A DNA stretch of 64,000 nt, from the NCBI RefSeq assembly GCF_001854325.1, contig NZ_CP017754.1:1798001-1862000 (forward strand). The letters run 5' to 3'. Under the pieces are notes generated by a model that saw only the letters and a program-made list of their open reading frames with translations, was not told the DNA's origin and made no database searches. Below, piece by piece: positions 37,847 through 46,984 of the stretch. Every line of letters starts with the position of its first letter. Position 1 is the stretch's first letter. This stretch comes from Cupriavidus malaysiensis (GTDB lineage: Bacteria; Pseudomonadota; Gammaproteobacteria; Burkholderiales; Burkholderiaceae). Position numbers and translations under genes: made by a program.

Positions 37847-40351
37847 ATGCGCCTGTTCCTGCTGGCTTTCGTCACCGGTTGCTGGTGCCTGCAGCAGCAG
37901 CCGGTGCTGCCCGGCCGGGCAGCGGCCGCCGTGCTGCTGCTGGCCGCCGCGCTGCTGGCGGCGGCCGCGTTGTACTGGCGGCGCCGGGCGCGGCCGGCGG
38001 CGCGTGCGGCGGTCTGCCTGCTGGGCTTGCTGGCCGGCTTCGGCTGGGCCGGCGGGCGCGCCGTGCAGGCGCTGGATGCCTGGCTGCCCCCCGCGCTCGA
38101 CGGCAGCGATGTGCGCGTGCGCGGCGTGGTGGCCGGCCTGCCGGCCGAAGCCGAGCGCGGCCTGCGTTTCCGCTTTGCCATCGAGCAGGAGGTTGCCGGC
38201 GCAGGCGGTGGAGCTGCTGCCGGCGCGGAAGCAGGTGGCGCGCGCCTGCCGCCCGAGATCCTGCTGGCCTGGAACGAGGCGCCGCCCGGACTGCGGCCGG
38301 GCGAGCGGCGCGAGTTCGTGGTGCGCCTGCGGCGGCCGCGCGGGCTAGCGAATCCACACGGGTTCGACTATGCCTACTGGCTGCTCGGCCAAGGCGTGGG
38401 GGCGACCGGCTACGTGCGCAGCGCGGGCGAGGGCCACGCCATGGCGGCGGGGGAGCGGCTGGCCTGGCGCATCGCCTCGTGGCGCCACGCGCTGCGCGCG
38501 CACCTGCGCGCCAACCTGCCGCCGGATGCGCGCTACGGCCCGGTGCTGGTGGCGCTGGTTGTGGGCGACCAGCGCGGCATCTCAGCTGCCGACAGGGAGA
38601 TATTCAACCGCACCGGCATCGGCCACCTGATCAGCATCTCCGGGCTCCATATCACCATGATCTCCGGCATGGCCGGTGCGCTGGCCGCCTGGGCCTGGCG
38701 CCATGCCTTCGGGCTGGGCCGGCGCTGGCGCCGGCCGCCGCCGCTATGGCTGCCGGCGCGGCAGGTCGGCCTGCTGGTGGCGCTGCCGGCAGGCATCGGC
38801 TACGGCCTGGTGGCGGGACTCGAGGTGCCTGCCCTGCGCACGGTGGCAATGCTGGTGGTGGCGGTGCTGGCATCCTGGAGCGGACGTACGGTGCCGGGCT
38901 CGCTGGTGCTCGGCTGGGCCGCGCTGGCGGCGCTGGTTGTCGATCCATGGGGCGTGATGGCGCCCGGATTCTGGCTCTCCTTCAGTGCCGTGGCGGTGAT
39001 CTTCCTGGCCGCGGGGCGTCCGCCCGCGGCCCCCGCGGCGGACGGCGCGGACGGCGCCCGCGCGGACCGCTGGCCGGCCCGCCTGCGGGTGGCGCTGGCA
39101 CAAGCCGCCCATACCCAATGGGTGGTCACGCTGGGCCTGGTGCCGGCCACGCTGCTGTTGTTCCAGCAGACCTCGCTGGTCTCGCCGCTGGCCAACGCGG
39201 TGGCCATCCCGCTGGTGAGTTTCGTGGTGACGCCGCTGTCGCTGCTGGCCGCCATCCTGCCGTCGCCGCTGGCCGCACCGCTGCTGGCGCTGGCCCACGC
39301 CTGCCTGGCCCTGCTGGGCAGCCTGCTGGCCTGGCTGTCGGCGCCGTCCTGGGCGGTCTGGCGTGCGGCGGCGGCCGGTCCGGTGGCCTTCGCGCTGGCC
39401 CTGCCGGGCGTCGCCTGCCTGCTGGCACCGCGTGGCTTCGGCTGGCGCCTGCGCTGGCGCGGGCTGGTGCTGCTGCTGCCGCTGCTGGTGGCGGGGCGGA
39501 CCCCGGTGGCGGCCGGCGCCTTCCGTGCGACGGCCTTCGATGTCGGCCAGGGCGGTGCGGTGCTGGTCGAGACGCGGCGGCATGCGCTGCTGTTCGACAC
39601 CGGACCGGCCTACGGCGAAAGCTCCAGCGCGGGCGAGCGGGTCATCGTGCCGCACCTGCGCGCGGCCGGCCTGGGGCGCCTCGATATGCTGATGATCAGC
39701 CACGAGCACGCCGACCATGCCGGCGGAGTCGGCGCGGTGCTGGATGCCGTGCCGGTGGCGGCGCTGCGCACCGCGGCGCCGCCCGCGCATGCGCTGCTGT
39801 CGCCGCCGCTGCGGTCACCACGCGCGTGGGAGCCCTGCGCCGCCGGGCAGCAATGGGAGTGGGACGGGGTGCGTTTCGCCGTGCTGCATCCGCCGGCGGC
39901 GCAGTCGCAGTCGCCGGCCTATGGCAGCAACGCGCGCAGCTGCGTGCTCCATGTGTCGGCGCAGGCCGGTGACGGGGCGGCCCCGAGCCTGCTGCTGACC
40001 GGCGATATCGAGCGTGCCGAGGAGGCGGCGCTGCTGTCGTCGTTGCCGGCGCAAGCGCTGCGCGCCAGCGTGCTGATGGTGCCGCACCATGGCAGCGGCA
40101 CGTCTTCCAGCCCGGCCTTCCTTGCCGCGGTGGCACCGCAGGCCGCTGTGTTCCAGCTGGGCCATGCCAATCGCTTCCGTCATCCGCGTGCCGATGTCTG
40201 GGCCCGCTATGGTGCCCAAGGCGTCGCGCGCTACCGCTCTGATGAGAACGGCGCGGTGGTGATCGAGGCCGGGGCGGACGGCGTGGCGATCACGCCGTAC
40301 CGTCAGCAGGTCCGGCGCTACTGGCGCGAGGCGCCGCCGGCACCGCGCTGA
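37847..40351 (+). CDS. comEC: DNA internalisation competence protein ComEC/Rec2
   Basis: ComEC forms the inner-membrane channel for transforming DNA. The 834-residue protein has an N-terminal part with hydrophobic helices and an OB-like soluble region, the competence domain with GHLISISGLHITMISGMAG, and a C-terminal metallo-beta-lactamase domain with HEHADHAGG near residue 619 and VPHHGSGTSSSPAF. Length and domain order fit ComEC of natural-transformation-capable beta-proteobacteria. It lies 72 bp after the TatD gene. Whether the organism takes up DNA is not shown. Confidence 0.95.
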   Translation: MRLFLLAFVTGCWCLQQQPVLPGRAAAAVLLLAAALLAAAALYWRRRARPAARAAVCLLGLLAGFGWAGGRAVQALDAWLPPALDGSDVRVRGVVAGLPAEAERGLRFRFAIEQEVAGAGGGAAAGAEAGGARLPPEILLAWNEAPPGLRPGERREFVVRLRRPRGLANPHGFDYAYWLLGQGVGATGYVRSAGEGHAMAAGERLAWRIASWRHALRAHLRANLPPDARYGPVLVALVVGDQRGISAADREIFNRTGIGHLISISGLHITMISGMAGALAAWAWRHAFGLGRRWRRPPPLWLPARQVGLLVALPAGIGYGLVAGLEVPALRTVAMLVVAVLASWSGRTVPGSLVLGWAALAALVVDPWGVMAPGFWLSFSAVAVIFLAAGRPPAAPAADGADGARADRWPARLRVALAQAAHTQWVVTLGLVPATLLLFQQTSLVSPLANAVAIPLVSFVVTPLSLLAAILPSPLAAPLLALAHACLALLGSLLAWLSAPSWAVWRAAAAGPVAFALALPGVACLLAPRGFGWRLRWRGLVLLLPLLVAGRTPVAAGAFRATAFDVGQGGAVLVETRRHALLFDTGPAYGESSSAGERVIVPHLRAAGLGRLDMLMISHEHADHAGGVGAVLDAVPVAALRTAAPPAHALLSPPLRSPRAWEPCAAGQQWEWDGVRFAVLHPPAAQSQSPAYGSNARSCVLHVSAQAGDGAAPSLLLTGDIERAEEAALLSSLPAQALRASVLMVPHHGSGTSSSPAFLAAVAPQAAVFQLGHANRFRHPRADVWARYGAQGVARYRSDENGAVVIEAGADGVAITPYRQQVRRYWREAPPAPR

Positions 40352-40390
40352 GCATGGCGTGCCGGCCGCGCGGCGCGGATCGCTGGGCGC

Positions 40391-41305
40391 TCAGGCGCTG
40401 CCCTTGCTGCGGCGCGCCGCGCTGGCGGAGCGCTTGGGCCTGGTGTCGCGCGGCGGCATCGACGGCTCCGCGCTGGCGATGCGGCGCTCGCGCAGGTGCG
40501 CCTTGGCGCGCTGCAGGCCGGGCGCGACGCTGTCGGCGCGCTCCAGGGCCACGCCGGTGGCCAGCACATCGCCCAGCACCAGGTGGCAGATACGCGAGGT
40601 CATGGGGGTATAGACCTCGCTGTCCTCTTCCACGTCGGAAAATACGCAGACGTCCGCGAGCGCCGCCAGCGGCGAGCCGCTGTGCGTGAGCGCCAGCACG
40701 CCGGCGCCGCTGCCGCGCGCCAGCGTGGCGGCGGCCAGGATGTCCCAGGTGCGCCCGCTGTTGGAGACCAGCACGGCGACGTCGCCCGGGCGCAGCAGCG
40801 CCGCCGACATATTGAAGACGTGCGGGTCGGAGTAGGCGGTGGTGGGAATGCCCAGCCGGAAGAACTTGTGCTGCAGGTCCAGCGCGACGATGCCGGAATT
40901 GCCGCAGCCGTAGAACTCGATGCGGCGCGCGTCGGCCAGCAGCCGGATGCCATGTTCGATCTGGTCCGCCGACAGCGCGTTGCGCACGCTCATCAGCGTG
41001 GAGAGGGTGCGGTCGAAGACCTTGCCGGCGATGTCGGCGGGACGGTCCTCGGCGCTGACGTCCTGGTGCACGAAGGGTGTGCCGCCGCCCACGTTCTGTG
41101 CGAACTGCAGCTTGAACTCGCGGAAGCCGTCGTAGCCCAGCGCGGCGCAGAACCGTGCGATGGTCGGCTGCGATACACCGGCGCGCTCTGCCAGTTCCGG
41201 CATCGACAGGCGGATCACGCTGGCGCCGTGCCGTGCCACGTAGTCGGCCAGGCGGCGTTCGGAGGGGCGGAGCGTGTCATAGACGGCGAGGATTCGGTCG
41301 CGCAT
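40391..41305 (-). CDS. hexR: RpiR-family regulator HexR
   Basis: HexR represses glucose-catabolism genes and releases DNA when 2-keto-3-deoxy-6-phosphogluconate binds. The 304-residue protein has an N-terminal RpiR helix-turn-helix (ERRLADYVARHGASVIRLSMPELAERAGVSQPTIARFCAALGYDGF) and a SIS sugar-phosphate domain (FYGCGNSGIVALD, VAVLVSNSGRTWDIL; residues about 120-250). A low-complexity basic tail follows. The divergent edd and two HexR-type boxes support the name. Confidence 0.92.
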   Translation of the reverse strand: MRDRILAVYDTLRPSERRLADYVARHGASVIRLSMPELAERAGVSQPTIARFCAALGYDGFREFKLQFAQNVGGGTPFVHQDVSAEDRPADIAGKVFDRTLSTLMSVRNALSADQIEHGIRLLADARRIEFYGCGNSGIVALDLQHKFFRLGIPTTAYSDPHVFNMSAALLRPGDVAVLVSNSGRTWDILAAATLARGSGAGVLALTHSGSPLAALADVCVFSDVEEDSEVYTPMTSRICHLVLGDVLATGVALERADSVAPGLQRAKAHLRERRIASAEPSMPPRDTRPKRSASAARRSKGSA

Positions 41306-41338
41306 GGAGCAGGGCAGTTGGCAGGTGCGTAGAAAATA

Positions 41339-41353
41339 TGTAGATATTCTACA
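41339..41353. promoter_or_regulatory. HexR box 1, TGTAGATATTCTACA, in front of hexR
   Basis: A perfect inverted repeat TGTAGA-TAT-TCTACA, in the class of TGTARTTWAAWTACA-like HexR sites. It lies 34 bp from the hexR start, so autoregulation is likely. Confidence 0.85.
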
Positions 41354-41483
41354 AGATCGGGTGGCGCATCGTCTTCGCGCGGGAGTCGTGGCGCGGCTAG
41401 GGATTTCCCTGAATTTCGCAAAAAATCGGGGGTTTTAGGCGATTGGCGGTTGACGTGGTGTTCGCTTGTCGTTCCGGACTGGA

Positions 41484-41489
41484 TATAAT
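41484..41489 (+). promoter_or_regulatory. -10 element TATAAT of the edd promoter
   Basis: An exact TATAAT whose last base is the first base of HexR box 2. The upstream -35 region is weak at 17 bp. The edd start lies 78 bp downstream. Confidence 0.7.
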
Positions 41490-41503
41490 GTAGAAAATCT
41501 ACA
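41489..41503. promoter_or_regulatory. HexR box 2, TGTAGAAAATCTACA, over the edd promoter
   Basis: A perfect inverted repeat with the same half-site TGTAGA/TCTACA as box 1. It starts at the -10 element of edd, so bound HexR would block transcription initiation. The two boxes are 150 bp apart centre to centre. Confidence 0.88.
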
Positions 41504-41566
41504 TGACCGGATCTCATTCCTCATCCGGTCGACTGCAGCATACTTCCCACGGAGAGTCGTCCCGCC

Positions 41567-43450
41567 ATGCCGCAAACCGTTCATGCCGAAGTCCAGGCCG
41601 TGACCGCGCGTATCGTCGCGCGCAGCCGTGCCAGCCGCGCTGCCTACCTGGCACGTTGTGAGCGCGCCCAGCGCGAACTGGGCCCGCAACATGGCCTTTC
41701 CTGCGCGAACCTTGCGCATGGGTACGCAGCCCTGCCCGCCGCCGACAAGCTGCGCCTGCGCGTCGAGCATGCGCAGAACCTCGGCATCGTCACCGCCTAC
41801 AACGACATGCTGTCTGCGCACCAGCCTTACGAGCGCTATCCCGGCCTGATCCGCGAGGCGGCGGGCGCGGCCGGTGCGGTGGCCCAGGTGGCCGGCGGCG
41901 TGCCGGCCATGTGCGACGGCATCACGCAGGGCAATGCCGGCATGGAGCTGTCGCTGTTCTCGCGCGACGTCATTGCCATGAGCACCGCCGTGGCCCTGTC
42001 GCACAACACCTTCGACGCCGCGGTAATGCTGGGCGTGTGCGACAAGATCGTGCCCGGCCTGCTGATGGGTGCGCTGCAGTTCGGCCACCTGCCGGTCGTG
42101 TTCGTGCCGGCGGGGCCGATGGCCAGCGGCCTGTCCAACAAGGAGAAGGCCCGGGTGCGCCAGCTCTACGCCACCGGGCAGGTCGGACGCGAGGCGCTGC
42201 TGGAGGCGGAGTGCGAGGCCTATCACGGCGCCGGCACCTGCACCTTCTACGGTACCGCCAACAGCAACCAGTTCCTGATGGAGGTGATGGGCCTGCATCT
42301 GCCGGGCGCGGCCTTCGTCCATCCCGACACCACGCTGCGTGACGCGCTGACGGCGGCGGCCGCGCAGCGCGCGCTGGCCATCTCGGCGCGCGGCAACGAA
42401 TACCTGCCGCTGGCGCGCATCGTCGACGAGCGCGCGGTGGTCAACGGCATCGTCGGCCTGCTGGCCACCGGTGGCTCGACCAACCACAGCATCCACCTGG
42501 TGGCAATGGCGCGCGCGGCCGGCATCCTCATCGACTGGGACGATTTCGACCGCCTCTCGCGGGCTACGCCGCTGCTGGCGCGGGTCTATCCGAACGGCTC
42601 GGCGGACGTCAACCACTTCCACGCGGCCGGCGGTGTCGCCTTCGTGATCCGCGAACTGCTGGATGCCGGGCTGCTGCACGAGGACGTGCAGACCGTCGCC
42701 GGTCCCGGCCTGCGGCGCTACACCCAGGAGCCGGTGCTGGACAACGGCATGCTGCGCTGGCGCGACGGCGCCGCTGCCAGTGGCGATGCGCAGGTGCTGG
42801 CCACGGCCGCCGCGCCGTTCGCCGCCGAAGGCGGCCTGCGCCTGATGCAGGGCAACCTGGGGCGCGGCGTGATCAAGATCTCGGCGGTGGCGCCGGAGCA
42901 CCGCGTGGTCGAGGCGCCTGCGCGCGTGTTCGATTCCCAGGAGGCGCTGCAGGCGGCCTTCGCCGCCGGCGAGCTGGACCGTGACGTGGTGGCGGTGGTG
43001 CGCTTCCAGGGTCCGGCCGCCAACGGCATGCCGGAACTGCACCGGCTGACGCCGGCGCTGGGTGCGCTGCAGGATGCCGGTCGCCGCGTGGCCCTGGTCA
43101 CCGACGGCCGCATGTCGGGCGCCTCCGGCAAGGTGCCGGCCGTGATCCATGTGGGGCCCGAGGCACTGGCTGGCGGCATGCTGGCGCGTGTGCGCGACGG
43201 CGATCGCATCCGCGTGGACGCCGAAGCTGGCGTCCTGCAATGGCTCGGCGACGCGGCCGAGCTGGCCGCACGCGAGCCCGCGGCGGCGCCTGCCGACGCC
43301 TTCGCCGGTTTCAGTGTCGGACGCGGCCTGTTCGGCCTGTTCCGGCGCCAGGCGCGCGACGCCGAAGCCGGCGGCAGCGCGCTGGACCTGTCCGAGGCGG
43401 ACGCGATGCCGCGCGAGGCTGTCCAAACCGGGGCGGCCGTCGCACAATAG
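41567..43450 (+). CDS. edd: 6-phosphogluconate dehydratase
   Basis: Edd converts 6-phosphogluconate to KDPG in the Entner-Doudoroff pathway. The 627-residue protein is a [4Fe-4S] dehydratase of the IlvD/Edd family, with [44 protein letters not shown] and [14 protein letters not shown] containing the cluster and metal ligands. The eda aldolase that would follow is not in this window. HexR box 2 covers its promoter, and gntK lies downstream. Confidence 0.96.
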   Translation: MPQTVHAEVQAVTARIVARSRASRAAYLARCERAQRELGPQHGLSCANLAHGYAALPAADKLRLRVEHAQNLGIVTAYNDMLSAHQPYERYPGLIREAAGAAGAVAQVAGGVPAMCDGITQGNAGMELSLFSRDVIAMSTAVALSHNTFDAAVMLGVCDKIVPGLLMGALQFGHLPVVFVPAGPMASGLSNKEKARVRQLYATGQVGREALLEAECEAYHGAGTCTFYGTANSNQFLMEVMGLHLPGAAFVHPDTTLRDALTAAAAQRALAISARGNEYLPLARIVDERAVVNGIVGLLATGGSTNHSIHLVAMARAAGILIDWDDFDRLSRATPLLARVYPNGSADVNHFHAAGGVAFVIRELLDAGLLHEDVQTVAGPGLRRYTQEPVLDNGMLRWRDGAAASGDAQVLATAAAPFAAEGGLRLMQGNLGRGVIKISAVAPEHRVVEAPARVFDSQEALQAAFAAGELDRDVVAVVRFQGPAANGMPELHRLTPALGALQDAGRRVALVTDGRMSGASGKVPAVIHVGPEALAGGMLARVRDGDRIRVDAEAGVLQWLGDAAELAAREPAAAPADAFAGFSVGRGLFGLFRRQARDAEAGGSALDLSEADAMPREAVQTGAAVAQ

Positions 43451-43607
43451 GCTGGCCGTCCGGTATCCCGGCAACCCACCTTCCAATCACCTGGCTTGGT
43501 TCCCCGGCGGCGGGCCGCCCGGGAGCCATCGCACGCATGCGAGCGGCGCGATGCACGACAAGCGACAAGGATGGGCACACCATCCGATCCTGATCGACGG
43601 AGCAGAC

Positions 43608-44105
43608 ATGATCTATATCCTGATGGGCGTATCCGGCAGCGGCAAGACCACGGTCGGCCAGCTGCTGGCACAGCGGCTGCAATGCGGCTTCCATGACGCC
43701 GACGAATTCCACAGCGAGGCCAACAAGGCCAAGATGCACGCCGGCGTGCCGCTGACCGACGAAGACCGCTGGCCGTGGCTGGCCGCCATGCGGGCGGCCA
43801 TCGATGCCGCGCGCGCCGAGGGACGCACGCACGTGTTCACATGCTCGGCCTTGCGCCAGGTCTACCGCGACCGGCTGACGCCGCCCGAGGGCGGCGTGAC
43901 CTTCGTCTTCATGAAGGGCGATGCCGGACTGATCGGGCAGCGCCTGTCGGCGCGCAGCGGCCATTTCTTCAACCCGGCGCTGCTGCACAGCCAGTTCGAG
44001 ACGCTGGAGGAACCCGACGGCGCGCTGGTGATCGACATCCGCCGCCCGCCGGAGGCGCTGGTGGACGCCATCCTGGCCGAAGCGCCGGCGCGCGCGGGGG
44101 ACTGA
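43608..44105 (+). CDS. gntK: Gluconokinase
   Basis: GntK phosphorylates gluconate to 6-phosphogluconate, feeding Edd. The 165-residue protein starts MIYILMGVSGSGKTTVGQ with Walker A GVSGSGKT at residues 7-14, then DADEFH and the CSALRQVYRDRLR-type (here CSALRQVYRDRL) substrate segment. The start at 43608 gives the family N-terminus. A 157-bp gap separates it from edd on the same strand, and HexR control may extend to it. Confidence 0.95.
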   Translation: MIYILMGVSGSGKTTVGQLLAQRLQCGFHDADEFHSEANKAKMHAGVPLTDEDRWPWLAAMRAAIDAARAEGRTHVFTCSALRQVYRDRLTPPEGGVTFVFMKGDAGLIGQRLSARSGHFFNPALLHSQFETLEEPDGALVIDIRRPPEALVDAILAEAPARAGD

Positions 44106-44180
44106 GGGGCCGTCGGCGGGCTCCCGTACCACCCAGGCCACCGGGCCGCCGGGCGCCGCCGCGCCCGGCGCACGCCACCC

Positions 44181-44270
44181 GTCTTCCCCGTCTTCCCCGT
44201 CTTCCCCGTCTTCCCCGTCTTCCCCGTCTTCCCCGTCTTCCCCGTCTTCCCCGTCTTCCCCGTCTTCCCC
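44181..44270. repeat. Minisatellite, 9-bp unit GTCTTCCCC, 10 perfect copies
   Basis: Ten exact 9-bp units without interruption lie in the 389-bp gene-free stretch 44106-44494 between gntK and the ATP-grasp gene. The unit is pyrimidine-only except for its first G, so one strand is purine-rich and a triplex or unusual structure is possible. Read on the minus strand it would encode repeated Gly-Lys-Thr, but no convincing gene contains it. The rest of the stretch shows only GC-rich sequence. Confidence 0.97.
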
Positions 44271-44494
44271 GTGCCTGGCAAGTATCTTGCTTGATCCCCA
44301 CGGGCCTCGGGAATGCCGCAGCTTGCGGCCGGCGCCGGCGCGGGTATGCTGGAAGAGCCAGCATGCGGCACCGCAGCCAGCGCTGCCGGGGCCGCGCAGG
44401 GGGGTTCCCCAGATCGCAAGGCTGGGGACGCGAACATGGCCAACAACGGGCGGCCGGCAGTCCGGAACGCCCTCGACACGGAGGATGGGCCATC

Positions 44495-45970
44495 ATGGCG
44501 GCGGCGCGGTTTTTCGACGAGATGCTGGACTGGAGGGGCGAAGGGGTCCCGGCCATCCAGGCGGGGCAGGACCTGCCGGCGGGCGCGGTGCGGCCGCACT
44601 ACCGGCAGTTTGCGGACTGGCTGGCGCGGCAGTCGGAAGCGACCATGGCCAACAAGCGCGCGGAGGCGGACCTGATCTTCCGCCGGGTGGGCATCACCTT
44701 CGCGGTGTACGGCGACAAGGACGAAACCAACAGCGGCACCGAGCGCACCATTCCGTTCGACGTGATTCCGCGCATCTTCCCGGCGTCGGAGTGGGCGGTG
44801 CTGGAGCGCGGGTTGCGCCAGCGCGTGGCGGCGCTGAACCGCTTCATCCATGACATCTACCACGGCCAGGACATCATCCGCGCGGGCGTGATCCCGCCGG
44901 ACCAGATCTACAACAACGCGCAGTACCGGCCGGAGATGCTCGGCATCGCGGTGCCGCAGGACATCTACGCCCACGTCGCCGGCATCGATGTGGTGCGCGC
45001 CGGCGAGGGCGAGTTCTACGTGCTCGAGGACAATCTGCGCGTGCCGTCCGGCGTGTCGTACATGCTGGAAAACCGCAAGATGATGATGCGCTTGTTCCCG
45101 GATCTGTTCGCGCGCAACCGGGTGGCGCCCGTGGCCCACTATCCCGACCTGCTGCTCGACATGCTGCGCAGCGTGTCGCCGCAGGCCATCGCCGATCCCA
45201 CTGTGGTGGTGCTGACACCGGGCATGTACAACTCGGCCTATTTCGAGCACGCCTTCCTGGCGCAGCAGATGGGGGTGGAGCTGGTCGAGGGCAGCGACCT
45301 GTTCGTACAGGACGACTACCTGTACATGCGTACCACGCAGGGCCCGCAGCGCATCGACGTGATCTACCGCCGTGTCGACGACGATTTCCTCGACCCGCTG
45401 GCCTTCCGCCCGGATTCGGCGCTAGGCGCCGCCGGCCTGCTGTCGGTCTATCGGGCTGGCAACGTGACCATCTGCAATGCGATCGGCACCGGCGTGGCCG
45501 ACGACAAGTCGATCTATCCCTACGTGCCGGACATGATCCGCTTCTACCTGGGCGAGGAGCCGGTGCTGGCCAACGTGCCCACCTATATGTGCCGCCGGCC
45601 GGACGACCTGCAGTACGTGCTTGACCACATGGACGAACTGGTGGTCAAGGAAACCCACGGCGCGGGCGGCTACGGCATGCTGGTCGGCCCGGCCGCCACG
45701 CGCGCGGAGATCGATGTCTTCCGCGAGGTCGTCAGGGCGCGGCCGGAGCAGTACATCGCCCAGCCCACGCTGGCCTTGTCCACCTGCCCGACCTATGTGG
45801 AGTCCGGCATCGCGCCGCGCCATATCGACCTGCGTCCCTTCGTGCTGTCGGGGCGCGAGGTGCGCATGGTGCCCGGCGGGCTGACGCGCGTGGCCTTGCG
45901 CGAGGGCTCGCTGGTGGTCAATTCCTCCCAGGGCGGGGGCACCAAGGACACGTGGGTGCTGGAGCGCTGA
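44495..45970 (+). CDS. Circularly permuted ATP-grasp protein (COG2308)
   Basis: A 491-residue member of the circularly permuted ATP-grasp family, thought to be an amide/peptide ligase. Conserved segments include ERTIPFDVIPRIFPASEW, FIHDIYHGQDIIRAGVIPP, FYVLEDNLRVPSGVSYMLENR, DKSIYPYVPDMIRFYLGEEP, VVKETHGAGGYGM and PRHIDLRPFVLSG. The start ATG at 44495 (MAAARFFDEMLDW) is chosen by family length. It heads a cluster with the alpha-E, transglutaminase and Anbu genes, the gene set with which this family usually occurs. Confidence 0.93.
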   Translation: MAAARFFDEMLDWRGEGVPAIQAGQDLPAGAVRPHYRQFADWLARQSEATMANKRAEADLIFRRVGITFAVYGDKDETNSGTERTIPFDVIPRIFPASEWAVLERGLRQRVAALNRFIHDIYHGQDIIRAGVIPPDQIYNNAQYRPEMLGIAVPQDIYAHVAGIDVVRAGEGEFYVLEDNLRVPSGVSYMLENRKMMMRLFPDLFARNRVAPVAHYPDLLLDMLRSVSPQAIADPTVVVLTPGMYNSAYFEHAFLAQQMGVELVEGSDLFVQDDYLYMRTTQGPQRIDVIYRRVDDDFLDPLAFRPDSALGAAGLLSVYRAGNVTICNAIGTGVADDKSIYPYVPDMIRFYLGEEPVLANVPTYMCRRPDDLQYVLDHMDELVVKETHGAGGYGMLVGPAATRAEIDVFREVVRARPEQYIAQPTLALSTCPTYVESGIAPRHIDLRPFVLSGREVRMVPGGLTRVALREGSLVVNSSQGGGTKDTWVLER

Positions 45971-46012
45971 GACAGCGCCGGCCACGACCATTGCATTGCC
46001 AGGAGCCGAACC

Positions 46013-46966
46013 ATGCTGAGCCGCACCGCCGACCATCTGTTCTGGATGGCGCGCTACACCGAGCGCGCGGAAAACACCGCGCGCATGCTCGACGTCAACT
46101 ACCAGACCTCGCTGCTGCCGCAGTCCGCCGAAGTGGCGGAGCAGGGCTGGTGGGCCATGCTCGACATTTCCGAGCTGACGCGTGCCTTCGACGACAAGTA
46201 CGGGCTGCTGTCGCGCGACGACGTGATCGATTTCATGGTGCGCGACATGACCAATCCCTCGTCCATCATGAGCTGCCTGCGTGCCGCGCGCGAAAACGCC
46301 CGTGCGGTGCGCGGCTCGCTGACGACCGAGGTGTGGGAGACCATCAACACCACCTGGCTGGAGGTGCAGCGCCTGATCGCCGACGGCGAACTGCAGCAGG
46401 ATCCATCGCGTTTCTTCGAGTGGGTCAAGTTCCGCTCCCACCTGGCGCGTGGCGTGCAGTTCGGCACCATGCTCAAGGACGATGCCTTCCACTTCATGCG
46501 CCTCGGCACCTTCCTCGAGCGCGCCGACAACACGGCGCGCATCCTGGATGTCAAGTTCCAGTCGGAAGGCGGCGACGAGAGCGACCCGCAGCGCATGGAG
46601 AGCGATTTCTACCACTGGGCGGCGGTGCTGCGTTCGGTGTCCGGCTTCGAGGTCTATCGCAAGATCTACCGCACGGTGATCACCCCGGAACGGGTGGCCG
46701 AGTTGCTGATCCTGCGGCCGGACATGCCGCGCTCGCTGGTGTCGAGCATGGAGGAGGTGGTATCGATCCTGGCGCAGGTGCGCAACCAGCAGTCGGGCGA
46801 GACCGAGCGGCAGGCCGGCAAACTGCACGCCGACCTGAAGTACGCGCGCATCGACGATATCTTCGCGGTCGGCCTGCATGCCTTCCTGACCAGCTTCCTG
46901 GAGCGCATCGGCGGGCTGGGCAACGGCATCAGCGTCGATTTCCTGGTGCCGCCGCTGGCCGCGTGA
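46013..46966 (+). CDS. Alpha-E domain protein (COG2307)
   Basis: A 317-residue, mostly helical protein beginning MLSRTADHLFWMARYTERAE, the alpha-E signature, with HFMRLGTFLERADNTARILDVKF and ETERQAGKLHADLKYARIDDIF. Its function is unknown; it always accompanies the circularly permuted ATP-grasp protein and is sometimes fused to it. It lies 42 bp downstream of that gene. Confidence 0.95.
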   Translation: MLSRTADHLFWMARYTERAENTARMLDVNYQTSLLPQSAEVAEQGWWAMLDISELTRAFDDKYGLLSRDDVIDFMVRDMTNPSSIMSCLRAARENARAVRGSLTTEVWETINTTWLEVQRLIADGELQQDPSRFFEWVKFRSHLARGVQFGTMLKDDAFHFMRLGTFLERADNTARILDVKFQSEGGDESDPQRMESDFYHWAAVLRSVSGFEVYRKIYRTVITPERVAELLILRPDMPRSLVSSMEEVVSILAQVRNQQSGETERQAGKLHADLKYARIDDIFAVGLHAFLTSFLERIGGLGNGISVDFLVPPLAA

Positions 46967-46984
46967 GCGAGCCGGACCGCTGCC

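Noticed and set aside
44181..44270. Origin of replication (iterons)
   Set aside because: There are no DnaA boxes, rep gene or AT-rich unwinding region, and the genes around are chromosomal.
44208..44273. (GKT)n repeat protein on the minus strand through the 9-bp minisatellite
   Set aside because: Any 9-bp array yields a repeat peptide in open frames. There is no start, ribosome site or recognisable domain on either side.
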